DNA of 64,000 bases from Anaeromassilibacillus senegalensis. Lineage in GTDB: Bacteria > Bacillota > Clostridia > Oscillospirales > Acutalibacteraceae. Made by a program: the position numbers and the translations under genes. Under the pieces are notes generated by a model that worked only from the letters and a program-made list of their open reading frames with translations, did no database searches and was not told the DNA's origin. The stretch is from assembly GCF_001261775.1 (NCBI RefSeq), contig NZ_LN868537.1, forward strand, positions 434,001-498,000. Reading direction: 5' to 3'. Within the stretch, counting starts at the first letter, position 1, and each line of letters begins with the position of its first letter. Positions 25,716 to 34,575 of this stretch are shown piece after piece.

Positions 25716-26295
25716 CCAGCATGATATCTCAGTTGAAAATCTATTGGTTGTTCTTCCTGACGTGCTCCGGAACGATGAAAACATGCGAGCTTTAGCGACC
25801 TCAATTTCCAGTGTATTGGCAAAACGGACGGAAGAAATTCAAAGGCTGATGATATACTCCCGGATCAATGAGCTTCCGGAAGAATTGCTGGATATATTGG
25901 CCCATGATTTCAAAGTCGATTGGTGGGATGGAGATTACACGCTGGAGGAAAAGCGTAAGACGTTAAAAGAAAGTTGGCGTGTTCACCGAACCCTCGGTAC
26001 AAAAGCAGCGGTAGAGACGGCAATTTCAGCTATTTATCCTGATACACAGGTAAGCGAGTGGTTTCAATACGGCGGTGCCCCTTATCATTTTAAACTGCTG
26101 ATCGACGCCACATATGAAGATGTAGATCCTGAGAAGTATCGACGTGTTCTCGAAAAAGTGGACTACTACAAAAATTTACGTTCTGTGCTGGATGAAGTGG
26201 AATATTACGACTCAGGCGGCACGGCTGCTGTCTATGCGGCAGCCGCTTGCATCGGATGTGAAGTTGAAGATGGAGCAACGGCAGAGCATTATTAG
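25708..26295 (+). CDS. Tail protein I (baseplate wedge)
   Basis: The 195-residue protein matches gpI: VLAKRTEEIQRLMIYSRINELPEELLDILAHDFKVDWWDGDYTLEEKRKTLKESW and the HRTLGTKAAVETAISAIYPD motif. It connects the wedge to the tail fibre. The ATG at 25708 has GGAGG seven bases upstream; two earlier in-frame ATGs overlap that site. Confidence 0.9.
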   Translation: MNSQHDISVENLLVVLPDVLRNDENMRALATSISSVLAKRTEEIQRLMIYSRINELPEELLDILAHDFKVDWWDGDYTLEEKRKTLKESWRVHRTLGTKAAVETAISAIYPDTQVSEWFQYGGAPYHFKLLIDATYEDVDPEKYRRVLEKVDYYKNLRSVLDEVEYYDSGGTAAVYAAAACIGCEVEDGATAEHY

Positions 26296-26312
26296 ACGGA
26301 GGTGTTTTTTCT

Positions 26313-27983
26313 ATGGCAAATTGGATCGGCGTCGTCACAAACGTCGGTAATGCACTCTTTTCTCAATGGCTCGTTGGGACCAAACTAAATATTAGTAGCG
26401 CTGCAGCAGGTACAGGAACTGTTCCACCCGCAGCTTTGCTTGCGCAGACGGCTCTTGTAAATCAAAAGCAGGTAGCGAGCATAGTGTCTTACGAACGTAT
26501 GGAAAAGGGAATTAAACTCAAAGTGCAAATCACTGCACCGCAAACTGGCTATTTTCTCAATCAGTTTGGCTTATGGGGAACTTTGGACAGCGGAACGCCA
26601 ACGATGGTTGCTATTTTCCAGAACGAAGACAGCATTCCAATTCCCAATCATGCAGATTCCCCTGACTTTGTGTATACTTTCTACGGTATTATTGCCATGT
26701 CTAACACGGGAGATTTTTCGGTAACGGTTGATGCCAGTGCAGTAGTTTCGATGTCTACAATGACTGCAGCTATTTCTGAAGCTGTTGCAACGAAGCAAGA
26801 GGCAATTAAAACTGTCGGTGTATTAAAAGGACAGGGAAACGGTTCTGTGTCTGCAGCGCTCGCTGGAACAGACTATGTTACACCAAGCAACCTGAACAGC
26901 GCAGTAGAAACGCACAGCACTAATTCAGCTGCTCATAGAGATATCCGGCAAGCAGTTGAAACAGCACAGACGGCGGCAAACGACGCAAAGGCGGTTGCGA
27001 ATGGAATCACTTTAGGGTCAATTTCCGGAATATTGCCGGTCAGCCGCGGGGGTACGGGAAAGACAAGCTGGGTTGCCAATCGTTTGGCTTATCCTTCGGG
27101 TAGCACGACGATGACGCAACTTCTTAATCCGACGACATCCGGTTCGTTTCTGCGTCAAAACACCAGCGGCGCTCCATTTTGGACAGGACCAGCCGATGTG
27201 CTTGGAGCAATCGGCGCCGTACCAGAAACACGCACAATAAATGGGAAGGCTCTAACAGGCAATATCACTTTGACCGCACCAGAGATGGGCGCTCCGTCTT
27301 TGGGGAATGACGGGAAAATCTCATTGGAGCAGATGCCCAATATTCCGCCTGCTGTCACTACATCGGGAAGTGGAAGTGCGTATACCGCTACGATTGATGG
27401 TATCACAGAAATTTCAAAAGGATTGCTTATCACAATTATCCCACACACATCGAGCACCAGCGTCAGTCCTACACTCAACCTCAACGGAATGGGCGCAAAG
27501 ACGATCAAACGGCGATACAGCTATACCAATGATAGTATGGCAAGCGGACAAACCAGCAGCTGGCTTTATTCTGGCAGAACTCAATTGTTGCAGTATGACG
27601 GCGGTTATTGGATTGCCATTGGTGCCAATAAACCTTATGGTCCGGATATGTACGGTACAGTGGGAATTTCCAATGGCGGTACTGGGAAGACAAGCTGGAC
27701 CAGCAATCGCTTGGTTTATGCTTCCACAAGTTCTACGTTAACACAGTTAGCGCCGCCAACTTCTGGAACAGGATATTTATCGCAGGGTGTAAGCGGTGCA
27801 CCATCCTGGGTTTTTCCAGCTAATATGGAAGTTGGCAGAGCAGATTTTTCAACAGAATCTGCTTCTGCAACTGAGGCGGTTCATGCTTTGGATTCCGATA
27901 GTGTAAACGGATACACAATTGTCGTTTCTGATTCAGCACCAACCGATGTTGTGCCTGGGCGGATCACTCTTGTATATGAATAG
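26313..27983 (+). CDS. Tail fibre (collar-fibre N-terminal domain, repeats)
   Basis: This 556-residue protein has an N-terminal DUF3751/phage tail-collar domain (NWIGVVTNVGNALFSQWLVG...GYFLNQFGLWG) that anchors the fibre to the baseplate. The shaft holds two copies of a GGTGKTSW repeat (about residues 243 and 453), each followed by a TLTQL...SGAPFW/W stretch, plus a KALTGNITLTAPEMGAPS segment common in fibres. The C-terminus probably contacts the host surface. GGAGG precedes the start. Confidence 0.88.
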   Translation: MANWIGVVTNVGNALFSQWLVGTKLNISSAAAGTGTVPPAALLAQTALVNQKQVASIVSYERMEKGIKLKVQITAPQTGYFLNQFGLWGTLDSGTPTMVAIFQNEDSIPIPNHADSPDFVYTFYGIIAMSNTGDFSVTVDASAVVSMSTMTAAISEAVATKQEAIKTVGVLKGQGNGSVSAALAGTDYVTPSNLNSAVETHSTNSAAHRDIRQAVETAQTAANDAKAVANGITLGSISGILPVSRGGTGKTSWVANRLAYPSGSTTMTQLLNPTTSGSFLRQNTSGAPFWTGPADVLGAIGAVPETRTINGKALTGNITLTAPEMGAPSLGNDGKISLEQMPNIPPAVTTSGSGSAYTATIDGITEISKGLLITIIPHTSSTSVSPTLNLNGMGAKTIKRRYSYTNDSMASGQTSSWLYSGRTQLLQYDGGYWIAIGANKPYGPDMYGTVGISNGGTGKTSWTSNRLVYASTSSTLTQLAPPTSGTGYLSQGVSGAPSWVFPANMEVGRADFSTESASATEAVHALDSDSVNGYTIVVSDSAPTDVVPGRITLVYE

Positions 27984-27995
27984 GAGGATTTGCTC

Positions 27996-28943
27996 ATGCC
28001 TTTATATTTGGATTCAAGCTCAACCAATCAAAAAATTTCTAAAATTTATATTGATTCTTCGGATAGTGTGCAAAAGGTAGTAAAAGAAGCGTGGCTGGCA
28101 GATGAAGCGGGTGTAAACCGAAAAATATTCAGTATGGGTATTCCTATTGGTCAGCTTCCTATTGGTAGTGTCGTAAAAGATATAAACACAAAATACAATG
28201 ATGCAGTTATAAGGTTCATTGTAGGGTATAAGGATGTAAATGCCGTACGACTGATTACAGAACGAATTATTACCTTAAAGTGCTTTGACGCAAAGGAACC
28301 TACAAATCCAAACAGCCAGAGGAAAAGCTATGGAAATAACCGTTATAGCCAATCTAATATAGATCAATGGTTGAACAGTACTGCTACTGCTGGCACATGG
28401 TATAATGCACGCCATGAATACGATACACCTCCTGCAAGTGCAAACGTTAGCAGTAACTATTACGATCAACAGCCTGGGTTTTTAGTGGGCTTTTCAGAAC
28501 CTCTTAAAAACATCCTTCAGGATGATACTGTTGTAATCGCTTTAAATACAGTCTCGGATGGAGGAGGGTCGGAAACAATCACTAGAAAGGTTCGCCTTAT
28601 CACCAGGACAGAAGCAGGAAAAGGAAATGAAAATGGAATTGTTGAAGGGGCTCAATGGGAATATTTTAAAAGTTACCAAAACCGCCAAGCATTTCCTACA
28701 TATGAAGCAGCTCAACAGTCTGAATATTCTGTATCGGCCTCCCAACCTTGGTGGTGGTTTTTGGCTACACCGTATATTGGGCGTGCAGGATCTGTTCGAT
28801 TTATCTCGGAAAATGATGATCCGATTAGTTTCAAGAATGCTTATGACGGAAGTGGTGGGATTCGACCAGCAATATTTTTGTCGCCTACTACCTTAGTATT
28901 TCCGAAGCCAGATACGGACGGCGCATATATGTTGCAATTTTAA
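27996..28943 (+). CDS. DUF6273 tail-associated protein
   Basis: In this 315-residue protein, residues 1-45 resemble the N-termini of Firmicute tail proteins (PLYLDSSSTNQKISKIYIDS). From about 50 on it is a DUF6273 domain with WLNSTATAGTWYNARHEYD, ITRKVRLITRTEAG, WWWFLATPYIG and a final GIRPAIFL. The domain occurs on surface and tail proteins of gut Firmicutes and probably has a lectin-like fold that binds the host. The ATG at 27996 follows TAGGAGG. Confidence 0.8.
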   Translation: MPLYLDSSSTNQKISKIYIDSSDSVQKVVKEAWLADEAGVNRKIFSMGIPIGQLPIGSVVKDINTKYNDAVIRFIVGYKDVNAVRLITERIITLKCFDAKEPTNPNSQRKSYGNNRYSQSNIDQWLNSTATAGTWYNARHEYDTPPASANVSSNYYDQQPGFLVGFSEPLKNILQDDTVVIALNTVSDGGGSETITRKVRLITRTEAGKGNENGIVEGAQWEYFKSYQNRQAFPTYEAAQQSEYSVSASQPWWWFLATPYIGRAGSVRFISENDDPISFKNAYDGSGGIRPAIFLSPTTLVFPKPDTDGAYMLQF

Positions 28944-28956
28944 GAGGAACATAAAT

Positions 28957-29724
28957 ATGGATATAAAAAAGGATCTTTTGACAATTAATTCCTACAGCCG
29001 GCCCGGTACAAAGCTTAGCAAAGTTACCAAGATTGCAGTACACTACGTCGGCAATCCAGGAAGCACGGCACAGGCCAATCGGAACTATTTTGAATCGCTA
29101 AAGGAAGGAAAGTGCAACAGTAGCGGCCAGCTGATTTATGCATCATCCCACTATATCGTTGGATTGGATGGAGAGATTCTCCAGTGTATCCCGGAAATGG
29201 AGATCAGTTACGCGACGAACCAAGCCAACCTGTATAGCATCAGCATTGAGTGCTGCCACCCGGCGGCGGACGGCAAGTTTACAGTGGCCACAGAACGGGC
29301 GCTGGTTGTCCTCTGCGCCGATCTCTGCCAGCGGTACAAGCTCGATCCTCTGAAAGATATCATTCGTCATTACGATGTGACGAAAAAGGTGTGTCCAAAG
29401 TACTATGTTGATCATCCGGAGGCCTACGAGGATTTCAGGCAACGCGTGCGAAGCTTAATGGTTATTGAGATTGACACCACCATGGACGTCGTACGGCGGC
29501 ACGGAGACTGCTACACGGTAGCTATGAAATGTGTAGACAAGCCGGTGATCTATCCCGGCACAGAAAAGGTTGTGACGGTCTGCCCACCCTACCCCTACGG
29601 CGGCGGCTGGCGGGCGAATATCGTTGCGATAAACCAGGCAGGGAGCAGCACGGGGATTTATACGCGCCTTCCGGATCAGGATAAGACGGACGGTGTACTG
29701 CGGTTTGAGTTTAAAATTACATAA
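28957..29724 (+). CDS. N-acetylmuramoyl-L-alanine amidase (endolysin)
   Basis: In this 255-residue protein, residues 20-155 are an Amidase_2 domain with zinc ligands H29 (AVHYVGN), H138 (IIRHYDVT) and C146 (KVCPKYY). It cuts the bond between muramic acid and L-alanine to lyse the host. The C-terminal 85 residues (VVRRHGDCYTVAMKC...YTRLPDQDKTDG) form a small beta domain of unknown type, probably wall-binding. The holin follows 15 bases later. Confidence 0.92.
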   Translation: MDIKKDLLTINSYSRPGTKLSKVTKIAVHYVGNPGSTAQANRNYFESLKEGKCNSSGQLIYASSHYIVGLDGEILQCIPEMEISYATNQANLYSISIECCHPAADGKFTVATERALVVLCADLCQRYKLDPLKDIIRHYDVTKKVCPKYYVDHPEAYEDFRQRVRSLMVIEIDTTMDVVRRHGDCYTVAMKCVDKPVIYPGTEKVVTVCPPYPYGGGWRANIVAINQAGSSTGIYTRLPDQDKTDGVLRFEFKIT

Positions 29725-29739
29725 TAGGAGGATGGACTT

Positions 29740-30228
29740 ATGAACGAACACACCATTATTGGAATCAAAGCAACTATTACTGCGGCCTGCGCCGCTATGT
29801 CTGCCTGGCTGGGTTGGTTTGGGTGGCTCGTCGTCGCTTGGGCTGCATGCATGGTCTTGGATTACCTCACCGGATCGGCGGCGGCATGCAGAGCCGGCGA
29901 ATGGAGTAGCGCAATAGCAAGGGACGGACTGTGGCATAAAGCAGGAGCAATCGTTGCAGTCGCTGCATCTCTACTAACGGATATTTTAGTTGGTTTGGTT
30001 GTCAATCACATTCCTGCTATTTCTCTGCCGTTTGCATACACAGTGCTCTTCTGCCCAGTTGTAATCGTGTGGTATATTTTAACTGAATTAGGATCAATTG
30101 TCGAAAATGCCGGTAAGCTGGGCGCTCCCGTTCCGCCTTTTTTGGCGCGAGTAATTACCATTTGCAAGGGAAGCGTGGATGCTGCCGGAGATAAGATCTC
30201 AGAAGAAAAAGAGGATAAACAGGACTGA
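29740..30228 (+). CDS. Phage holin (TcdE/Cp-1 family)
   Basis: This 162-residue protein has three to four hydrophobic segments (about residues 12-45, 62-85, 88-112) and the family motif MVLDYLTGSAAACRAGEWSS...ARDGLWHKAGAIVAVA. The C-terminus is charged, as holins need. It forms lesions that release the amidase. A strong terminator follows at once, ending the lytic operon. Confidence 0.92.
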   Translation: MNEHTIIGIKATITAACAAMSAWLGWFGWLVVAWAACMVLDYLTGSAAACRAGEWSSAIARDGLWHKAGAIVAVAASLLTDILVGLVVNHIPAISLPFAYTVLFCPVVIVWYILTELGSIVENAGKLGAPVPPFLARVITICKGSVDAAGDKISEEKEDKQD

Positions 30229-30235
30229 CAACAAC

Positions 30236-30280
30236 AGCGCCCTGCTTCGTGAGTGGAGCAGGGCGCTTTCGTTATTTTGG
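30236..30280 (+). terminator. Strong intrinsic terminator after lysis genes
   Basis: The perfect 11-bp stem AGCGCCCTGCT / AGCAGGGCGCT (30236-30246 and 30257-30267) is followed by TTTCGTTATTTT. It marks the end of the late operon. Confidence 0.85.
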
Positions 30281-30290
30281 GGGTATTCAT

Positions 30291-32279
30291 ATGATTACTT
30301 TAAATGACAAGTGGATATTATTAGGCAATTGGGGGGATACGGATCTCGGATATGCAGGCGAAAACGAGGTGCGTATCATGCATATACAAATGCCCGAAGT
30401 TCTGTATAACGATTGGAGCATTGTTATAGACGTCAAATACGATAATACGAAAAAGAATATTTGGGCAACTGAAAAGAGCATAGACAATGGGAAACTGATT
30501 CTGTCAACTGTGATCAGAAAGGAGTATATTCCAAAAGAAGGAAATATCCATATTCAGGTTCGTGCGTCAAGCTCTGATGGCAGAGTTAAAAAATCGTCCT
30601 TACTTACCCTAAACATTAAAGATAGCATTAATGCCCCGGATATGGTTCCATTGCCACTTCCATCCGAGTTCTATGAATACGAACAGAATGTCATAAGTGC
30701 AAAATCTGCGGCTGAAATTGCAGCAAGTCGTGCTGGACTATCTGAACAGTCTGCGGAAAACTCGGTAGCAGAATGTGAACGCATTCTTGAAGAGGTAAAG
30801 GACAATAACACTTGGCGTGAATATGGACAAACACCTTGCAAATTTAATTTATCATTATTTGGAGAAGTAAAGTTAAAATCAGAAGGAGAATGTTCATATT
30901 GTATCTATTCCGATACGGTTAAGGACATGGCGAGCCAAGAACGAAATTATTATGGCAGCATTACGGAAGACACCAGCCGTGGTTACTATGAGTTTACGTT
31001 GGGCAGCAAAGCAACTGCCTGGTATAATGTGTACTTCAAAATGACTTTCTCTAAACTGGAAATAGGGAAGGCGTACAAGATTTATGTTGATACTACCGGG
31101 TTGCAGCCAGGCTCTACGACTGCAACCATGATGTATGGACAATTTCTTTTGGCTGAATTGATCAACGGTCAAAAGGGAAATCAAATCATGGCGCCAACGC
31201 GTATATCTTCAGCAGGGCTACATGGATTCGAGTTTGTGCCAACGACTGCTGATATTATCTTGGAGTACTATCCGGGCAATGTATTAGCAGAACTTGTTGC
31301 AGGTTACCAGTTCCGTTTTCGTGATTTATATGTAAACCGATCGGGTAGCGGGGATGAGCACACACCTATTTATGAAAAGAGGGGCATATTTAATGGCGAG
31401 ACTATAATACAGGATGCAGTTTCCGGTTTGAATCTTGAATCGGTTCCGGTTTGCACTGTATGGTATTCTAAAGCACAATCTAACGTTTATACAGTCAACG
31501 GTATTCGCCCGGACGATACCGGGAACGTACTGCTCCAGAAACCTCCTTTATCGAGGCTGGAGGGTAAGATACTGGCCTGCTTTGGAGACAGTATTACAGG
31601 GAATTTTCAGCCGCCGGTGGACTATCCTTCCGTAATTGCAAAGCTGACCGGTATGCAGGTATATAACTTTGGGGTGGGCGGCTGCCGGATGTCTCAGCAC
31701 CCGGATCAGTATTATGACGCCTTTAGCATGTACCGGCTGGCAGACGCCGTAACTACTGGAAATTTTGCGTTACAGGAAGCGGCGGTGGGGCATACCGCAA
31801 ATTATGCAGCCGACCGCGTGACATCATTAAAATCTATTGACTGGACAAAAGTGGACTATGTTACCATTCTATTTGGAACAAACGATATTCAGGGAGGCGT
31901 GTCACTGGATATCGTAAATGATCCCAAAGATGTCACAACTTACCTGGGTGCTGCCCGGTACAGCCTGGAAGCGCTCTGGAACCGCTATCCGAATCTGCGG
32001 GTTTTGCTTTTGACTCCCATTTATCGCTACTGGGATAATGAACGTATTGATAGCGATGAAAAAATGTTTGGAAACAGGCACTTTTACGAATTTGGAAATG
32101 CGCTTCTTCAGTTGGCAAAGGATTACAAAACACCAGCGCTGGATTTATATTATACTTTGGGAATCAACAAATACAACCGGGGGCAGTATTTCTCAACTGG
32201 CGATGGGACACATCCAAATGATGCGGGCCGCGTGTTGTTGGGAGAAAAGGTCGCATGGAAGCTGCTGAGTGAGTTTTAA
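30291..32279 (+). CDS. Phage appendage protein with SGNH/GDSL hydrolase domain
   Basis: In this 662-residue protein, residues 1-125 are a beta-rich baseplate-type N-terminus (MITLNDKWILLGNWGDTDLG), 140-170 a coiled coil, 180-400 a jelly-roll-like region. The C-terminal 240 residues are an SGNH hydrolase with CFGDSIT (S434), GTND (529-532) and DGTH (D638, H641). Such domains deacylate surface glycans, so this probably trims host polysaccharide during adsorption. The ATG lies behind GGGGG after the lysis terminator, a late-added gene. One spacer of the downstream CRISPR array targets a homologue of its GTND region. Confidence 0.85.
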   Translation: MITLNDKWILLGNWGDTDLGYAGENEVRIMHIQMPEVLYNDWSIVIDVKYDNTKKNIWATEKSIDNGKLILSTVIRKEYIPKEGNIHIQVRASSSDGRVKKSSLLTLNIKDSINAPDMVPLPLPSEFYEYEQNVISAKSAAEIAASRAGLSEQSAENSVAECERILEEVKDNNTWREYGQTPCKFNLSLFGEVKLKSEGECSYCIYSDTVKDMASQERNYYGSITEDTSRGYYEFTLGSKATAWYNVYFKMTFSKLEIGKAYKIYVDTTGLQPGSTTATMMYGQFLLAELINGQKGNQIMAPTRISSAGLHGFEFVPTTADIILEYYPGNVLAELVAGYQFRFRDLYVNRSGSGDEHTPIYEKRGIFNGETIIQDAVSGLNLESVPVCTVWYSKAQSNVYTVNGIRPDDTGNVLLQKPPLSRLEGKILACFGDSITGNFQPPVDYPSVIAKLTGMQVYNFGVGGCRMSQHPDQYYDAFSMYRLADAVTTGNFALQEAAVGHTANYAADRVTSLKSIDWTKVDYVTILFGTNDIQGGVSLDIVNDPKDVTTYLGAARYSLEALWNRYPNLRVLLLTPIYRYWDNERIDSDEKMFGNRHFYEFGNALLQLAKDYKTPALDLYYTLGINKYNRGQYFSTGDGTHPNDAGRVLLGEKVAWKLLSEF

Positions 32280-32454
32280 TGTCATAAATTACCTCTAGCC
32301 CCCGGTGAATGTGGCAGTCTCTTCATGGGGACAAAGCGCTCGACCTCTTTATTGCCAAAATTGCAGGTTAGGGGCTCTTTTATATTTAATGACTATTACA
32401 CAAAATCTTGATATAATAGGACACACCAAGATAAGTTTGGAAGGGAGTAGTGGT
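32280..32454 (+). promoter_or_regulatory. Intergenic region with candidate promoter for the nuclease gene
   Basis: AT content rises here. An AGCCCC/GGGGCT pair (near 32297 and 32371) followed by CTTTT may terminate the phage transcript. TATAAT at 32412-32417 is a good -10 without an obvious -35. No gene is seen. Confidence 0.35.
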
Positions 32455-33039
32455 ATGTCTAATACTGGAAAATTGTTTGAAGACCTTGTGTACAATATAG
32501 TTGTAAGCCAAGTCAATAAGGGGCAATTTTTACTATCTGACCCTAATGTACGTGTTTGCAGGAATGCAAAATACTACTCGAAAGATAGAGAGGCAAATAT
32601 TGAGTGCGAAATATCCGTAGAAAAATATCTAATAGATCCAAGTACTAACACTGATGTGCGACCGTCTATTATTGTAATTATAGAATGCAAAGACTATTCA
32701 GGACCTATTCCAGTCAGTGATGTAGAAGAGTTTCATGCTAAGTTGCAGCAGATCGGTGCGGACAACACGAAAGGTATTATAATTATAAGATCGGGATACT
32801 ATCAAAAGAGTGCTTTAAAGTATGCGCTATCAAAAGGGATTACCTTAGCAAGGATAATGCCTGAAAATCAAGTGAGCTATATTTTGTATAGAAGGGCAAA
32901 CAGCTTTTCGAACGTTTTAGGTGCAAGCATGTTCCGAGCGCTCACTGAGCCGGGTTTTTGTTCAGATGATGGCGAGGAATTTTTTTCATTATCCGGAGAA
33001 AAGTGCTTATGTAGCCTTATTGATAATTTAATAAAATAA
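32455..33039 (+). CDS. Mrr-like PD-(D/E)xK restriction endonuclease
   Basis: The 194-residue protein has the Mrr/PD-(D/E)xK layout: helix NTGKLFEDLVYNIV, acidic pair around EANIECEISVE, and VIIECKDYSG (E77-x-K79 metal site), then a strand-helix GIIIIRSGYYQKSALKYA. No methylase partner is adjacent, which fits a modification-dependent or stand-alone nuclease. The ATG at 32455 has a GGGAG site; the longer frame from 32305 has none. It lies between phage structural genes and the type I R-M operon, so it is probably defence cargo. Confidence 0.7.
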   Translation: MSNTGKLFEDLVYNIVVSQVNKGQFLLSDPNVRVCRNAKYYSKDREANIECEISVEKYLIDPSTNTDVRPSIIVIIECKDYSGPIPVSDVEEFHAKLQQIGADNTKGIIIIRSGYYQKSALKYALSKGITLARIMPENQVSYILYRRANSFSNVLGASMFRALTEPGFCSDDGEEFFSLSGEKCLCSLIDNLIK

Positions 33040-33087
33040 ACAATTCTCCTGATCAGCTGTAACAGCCTATCAGGAGAATTGTTTATT
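33038..33087. terminator. Bidirectional terminator between nuclease and hsdS
   Basis: The perfect 16-bp stem AAACAATTCTCCTGAT / ATCAGGAGAATTGTTT (33038-33053 and 33069-33084) is bordered by A-runs on the left and T-runs on the right, so it can end both converging transcripts. Confidence 0.85.
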
Positions 33088-33210
33088 TTACGTTATATTG
33101 AGTTTTAGTTGCCTTCCGCCCATAATTTCAAGGGTAGCTTCCGTATCCATAATCCACTGGTCTTTTTCTTTGCGCGACACGATCACCGGAATGGGGGCCA
33201 GTTTTCCATT

Positions 33211-34575
33211 TTATAGGATGCTTTTTAAAAGTTCCACCGCACTTTCTTCGGTGGGATCGTTTGTACCAAGCTCCCCGCGAAAAGCACGGGAGAGGATAGA
33301 TTTTTTAATGAGGTCAATGTTGTCAAGCATAGAACAGAGTTCCTTTGCCTTTTGCTCTTTGGCAAAGAAGTCGTCAAGGATACGGACGATTTCGGTTTGC
33401 TCAACTAAAGGAGGTAGATATAGGGGATATGTTTCCATGAAATCTTTTGGTACACGTTGTTGCCCCACTGCGCCGCTCATAACTGCTTGTGCTTTATCCC
33501 TAAAAGTACGGTTACGTACAATGTAATATAAATATCGGTTATATAACTCTTTTTCGCACCTTAATACAAAAAATTCAGTTGATCCATAGCCAATGTCGTT
33601 TATTAATTTACCAATTATGGCCGACTTTCCGTTCTCCATACAAGGAGTAATTTTCGCAAATACAACGTCACCTTCTGAAAAATTTGTAAATCCAGTACGA
33701 ACGTCTTTCAGCTTTCGCTTTTGCGGTGCCACTATTGCTCCGTGGATTTCGGACAATGAAGCCATTGGAAAAAAAGAGACATCAAGACTGTCAGGCAGAT
33801 CTTTTGTATTGGCTTTTTTGGGGTTGACAGTACAAACTTGGCGCAATTCAAATTTTTTCCATGTTTCTATATCCACATCGTTTTCCCTGCGCCATTTGGT
33901 AGTCAGCTCGCCAGTAAAGGCTTTATGGAGAATGGCGGCCTTACGGGTTTCAAAACTGTCTAGTGCTGCCTGTGCCTTTTCCTTGACCTCGTCCAGCTTG
34001 GAAAATAGTCTTTCGATACGGCCAACGATACGTTGTTGCTCGGCAAGGGGAGGTAGTGGTATAGGATAATTTTGAACGTACTTTGGCTGTGCTCTCATCA
34101 AAGATCCACCAACACCAGATACATTTGAAAGCATAAATTCTCTAAAATACTTTGATTGGTAACACCACATTAAATAGTCTGGACTAATCTGGGGCGCACG
34201 AATTATAATCCATTCTGATGATGCCAAAAGAATATTTTCTGTATGCTTGGACACTTTCCATACGCGGTTAATTCGAGGATTGATTTTGCACAACAAAATA
34301 TCGTTCTTCTCTACCAGTTGTTTCGTTGAGCCAATTTCGCTTCCATATACAATTTCAGGGGAATTTTCTGCACTGCTTGGAACACTGTATAATTCAAATG
34401 TTGAATCTGGTGACTGTATTGGATTAATTGAAGTACCTCGATATTTATTTATTGCTACAACTCTCGTCCAACACCAATTCCCCGGCACAGGATATGGTTG
34501 CTCTGCCTCTGGCACCAACGCCTGTTCCAGCCGTTCCTCCAATGTGAGGTCATCTGCTTTTTTTGCTTTTGCCAT
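33211..34575 (-). CDS. hsdS: Type I R-M specificity subunit HsdS
   Basis: This 454-residue protein has two target-recognition domains separated by the conserved helical spacer LPPLAEQQRIVGRIERLFSKLDEVKEKAQ and closed by LPPLVEQTEIVRILDDFFAKEQ, ending SRAFRGELGTNDP. The two TRDs read the two halves of a bipartite site. The start overlaps the hsdM stop. After its TAA the same frame stays open for 40 more codons (to 33088), up to the terminator, so a longer ancestral C-terminus or a small remnant is possible. Confidence 0.92.
   Translation of the reverse strand: MAKAKKADDLTLEERLEQALVPEAEQPYPVPGNWCWTRVVAINKYRGTSINPIQSPDSTFELYSVPSSAENSPEIVYGSEIGSTKQLVEKNDILLCKINPRINRVWKVSKHTENILLASSEWIIIRAPQISPDYLMWCYQSKYFREFMLSNVSGVGGSLMRAQPKYVQNYPIPLPPLAEQQRIVGRIERLFSKLDEVKEKAQAALDSFETRKAAILHKAFTGELTTKWRRENDVDIETWKKFELRQVCTVNPKKANTKDLPDSLDVSFFPMASLSEIHGAIVAPQKRKLKDVRTGFTNFSEGDVVFAKITPCMENGKSAIIGKLINDIGYGSTEFFVLRCEKELYNRYLYYIVRNRTFRDKAQAVMSGAVGQQRVPKDFMETYPLYLPPLVEQTEIVRILDDFFAKEQKAKELCSMLDNIDLIKKSILSRAFRGELGTNDPTEESAVELLKSIL

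Noticed and set aside
27996..28943. DUF6273 protein as target of a diversity-generating retroelement
   Set aside because: No reverse transcriptase, template repeat or adenine-biased variable repeat is seen nearby.
31864..31897. Prophage A as an exact target of spacer 5
   Set aside because: Eight mismatches in 34 bases are too many for likely interference; it is a homologue of the target, not the target itself.
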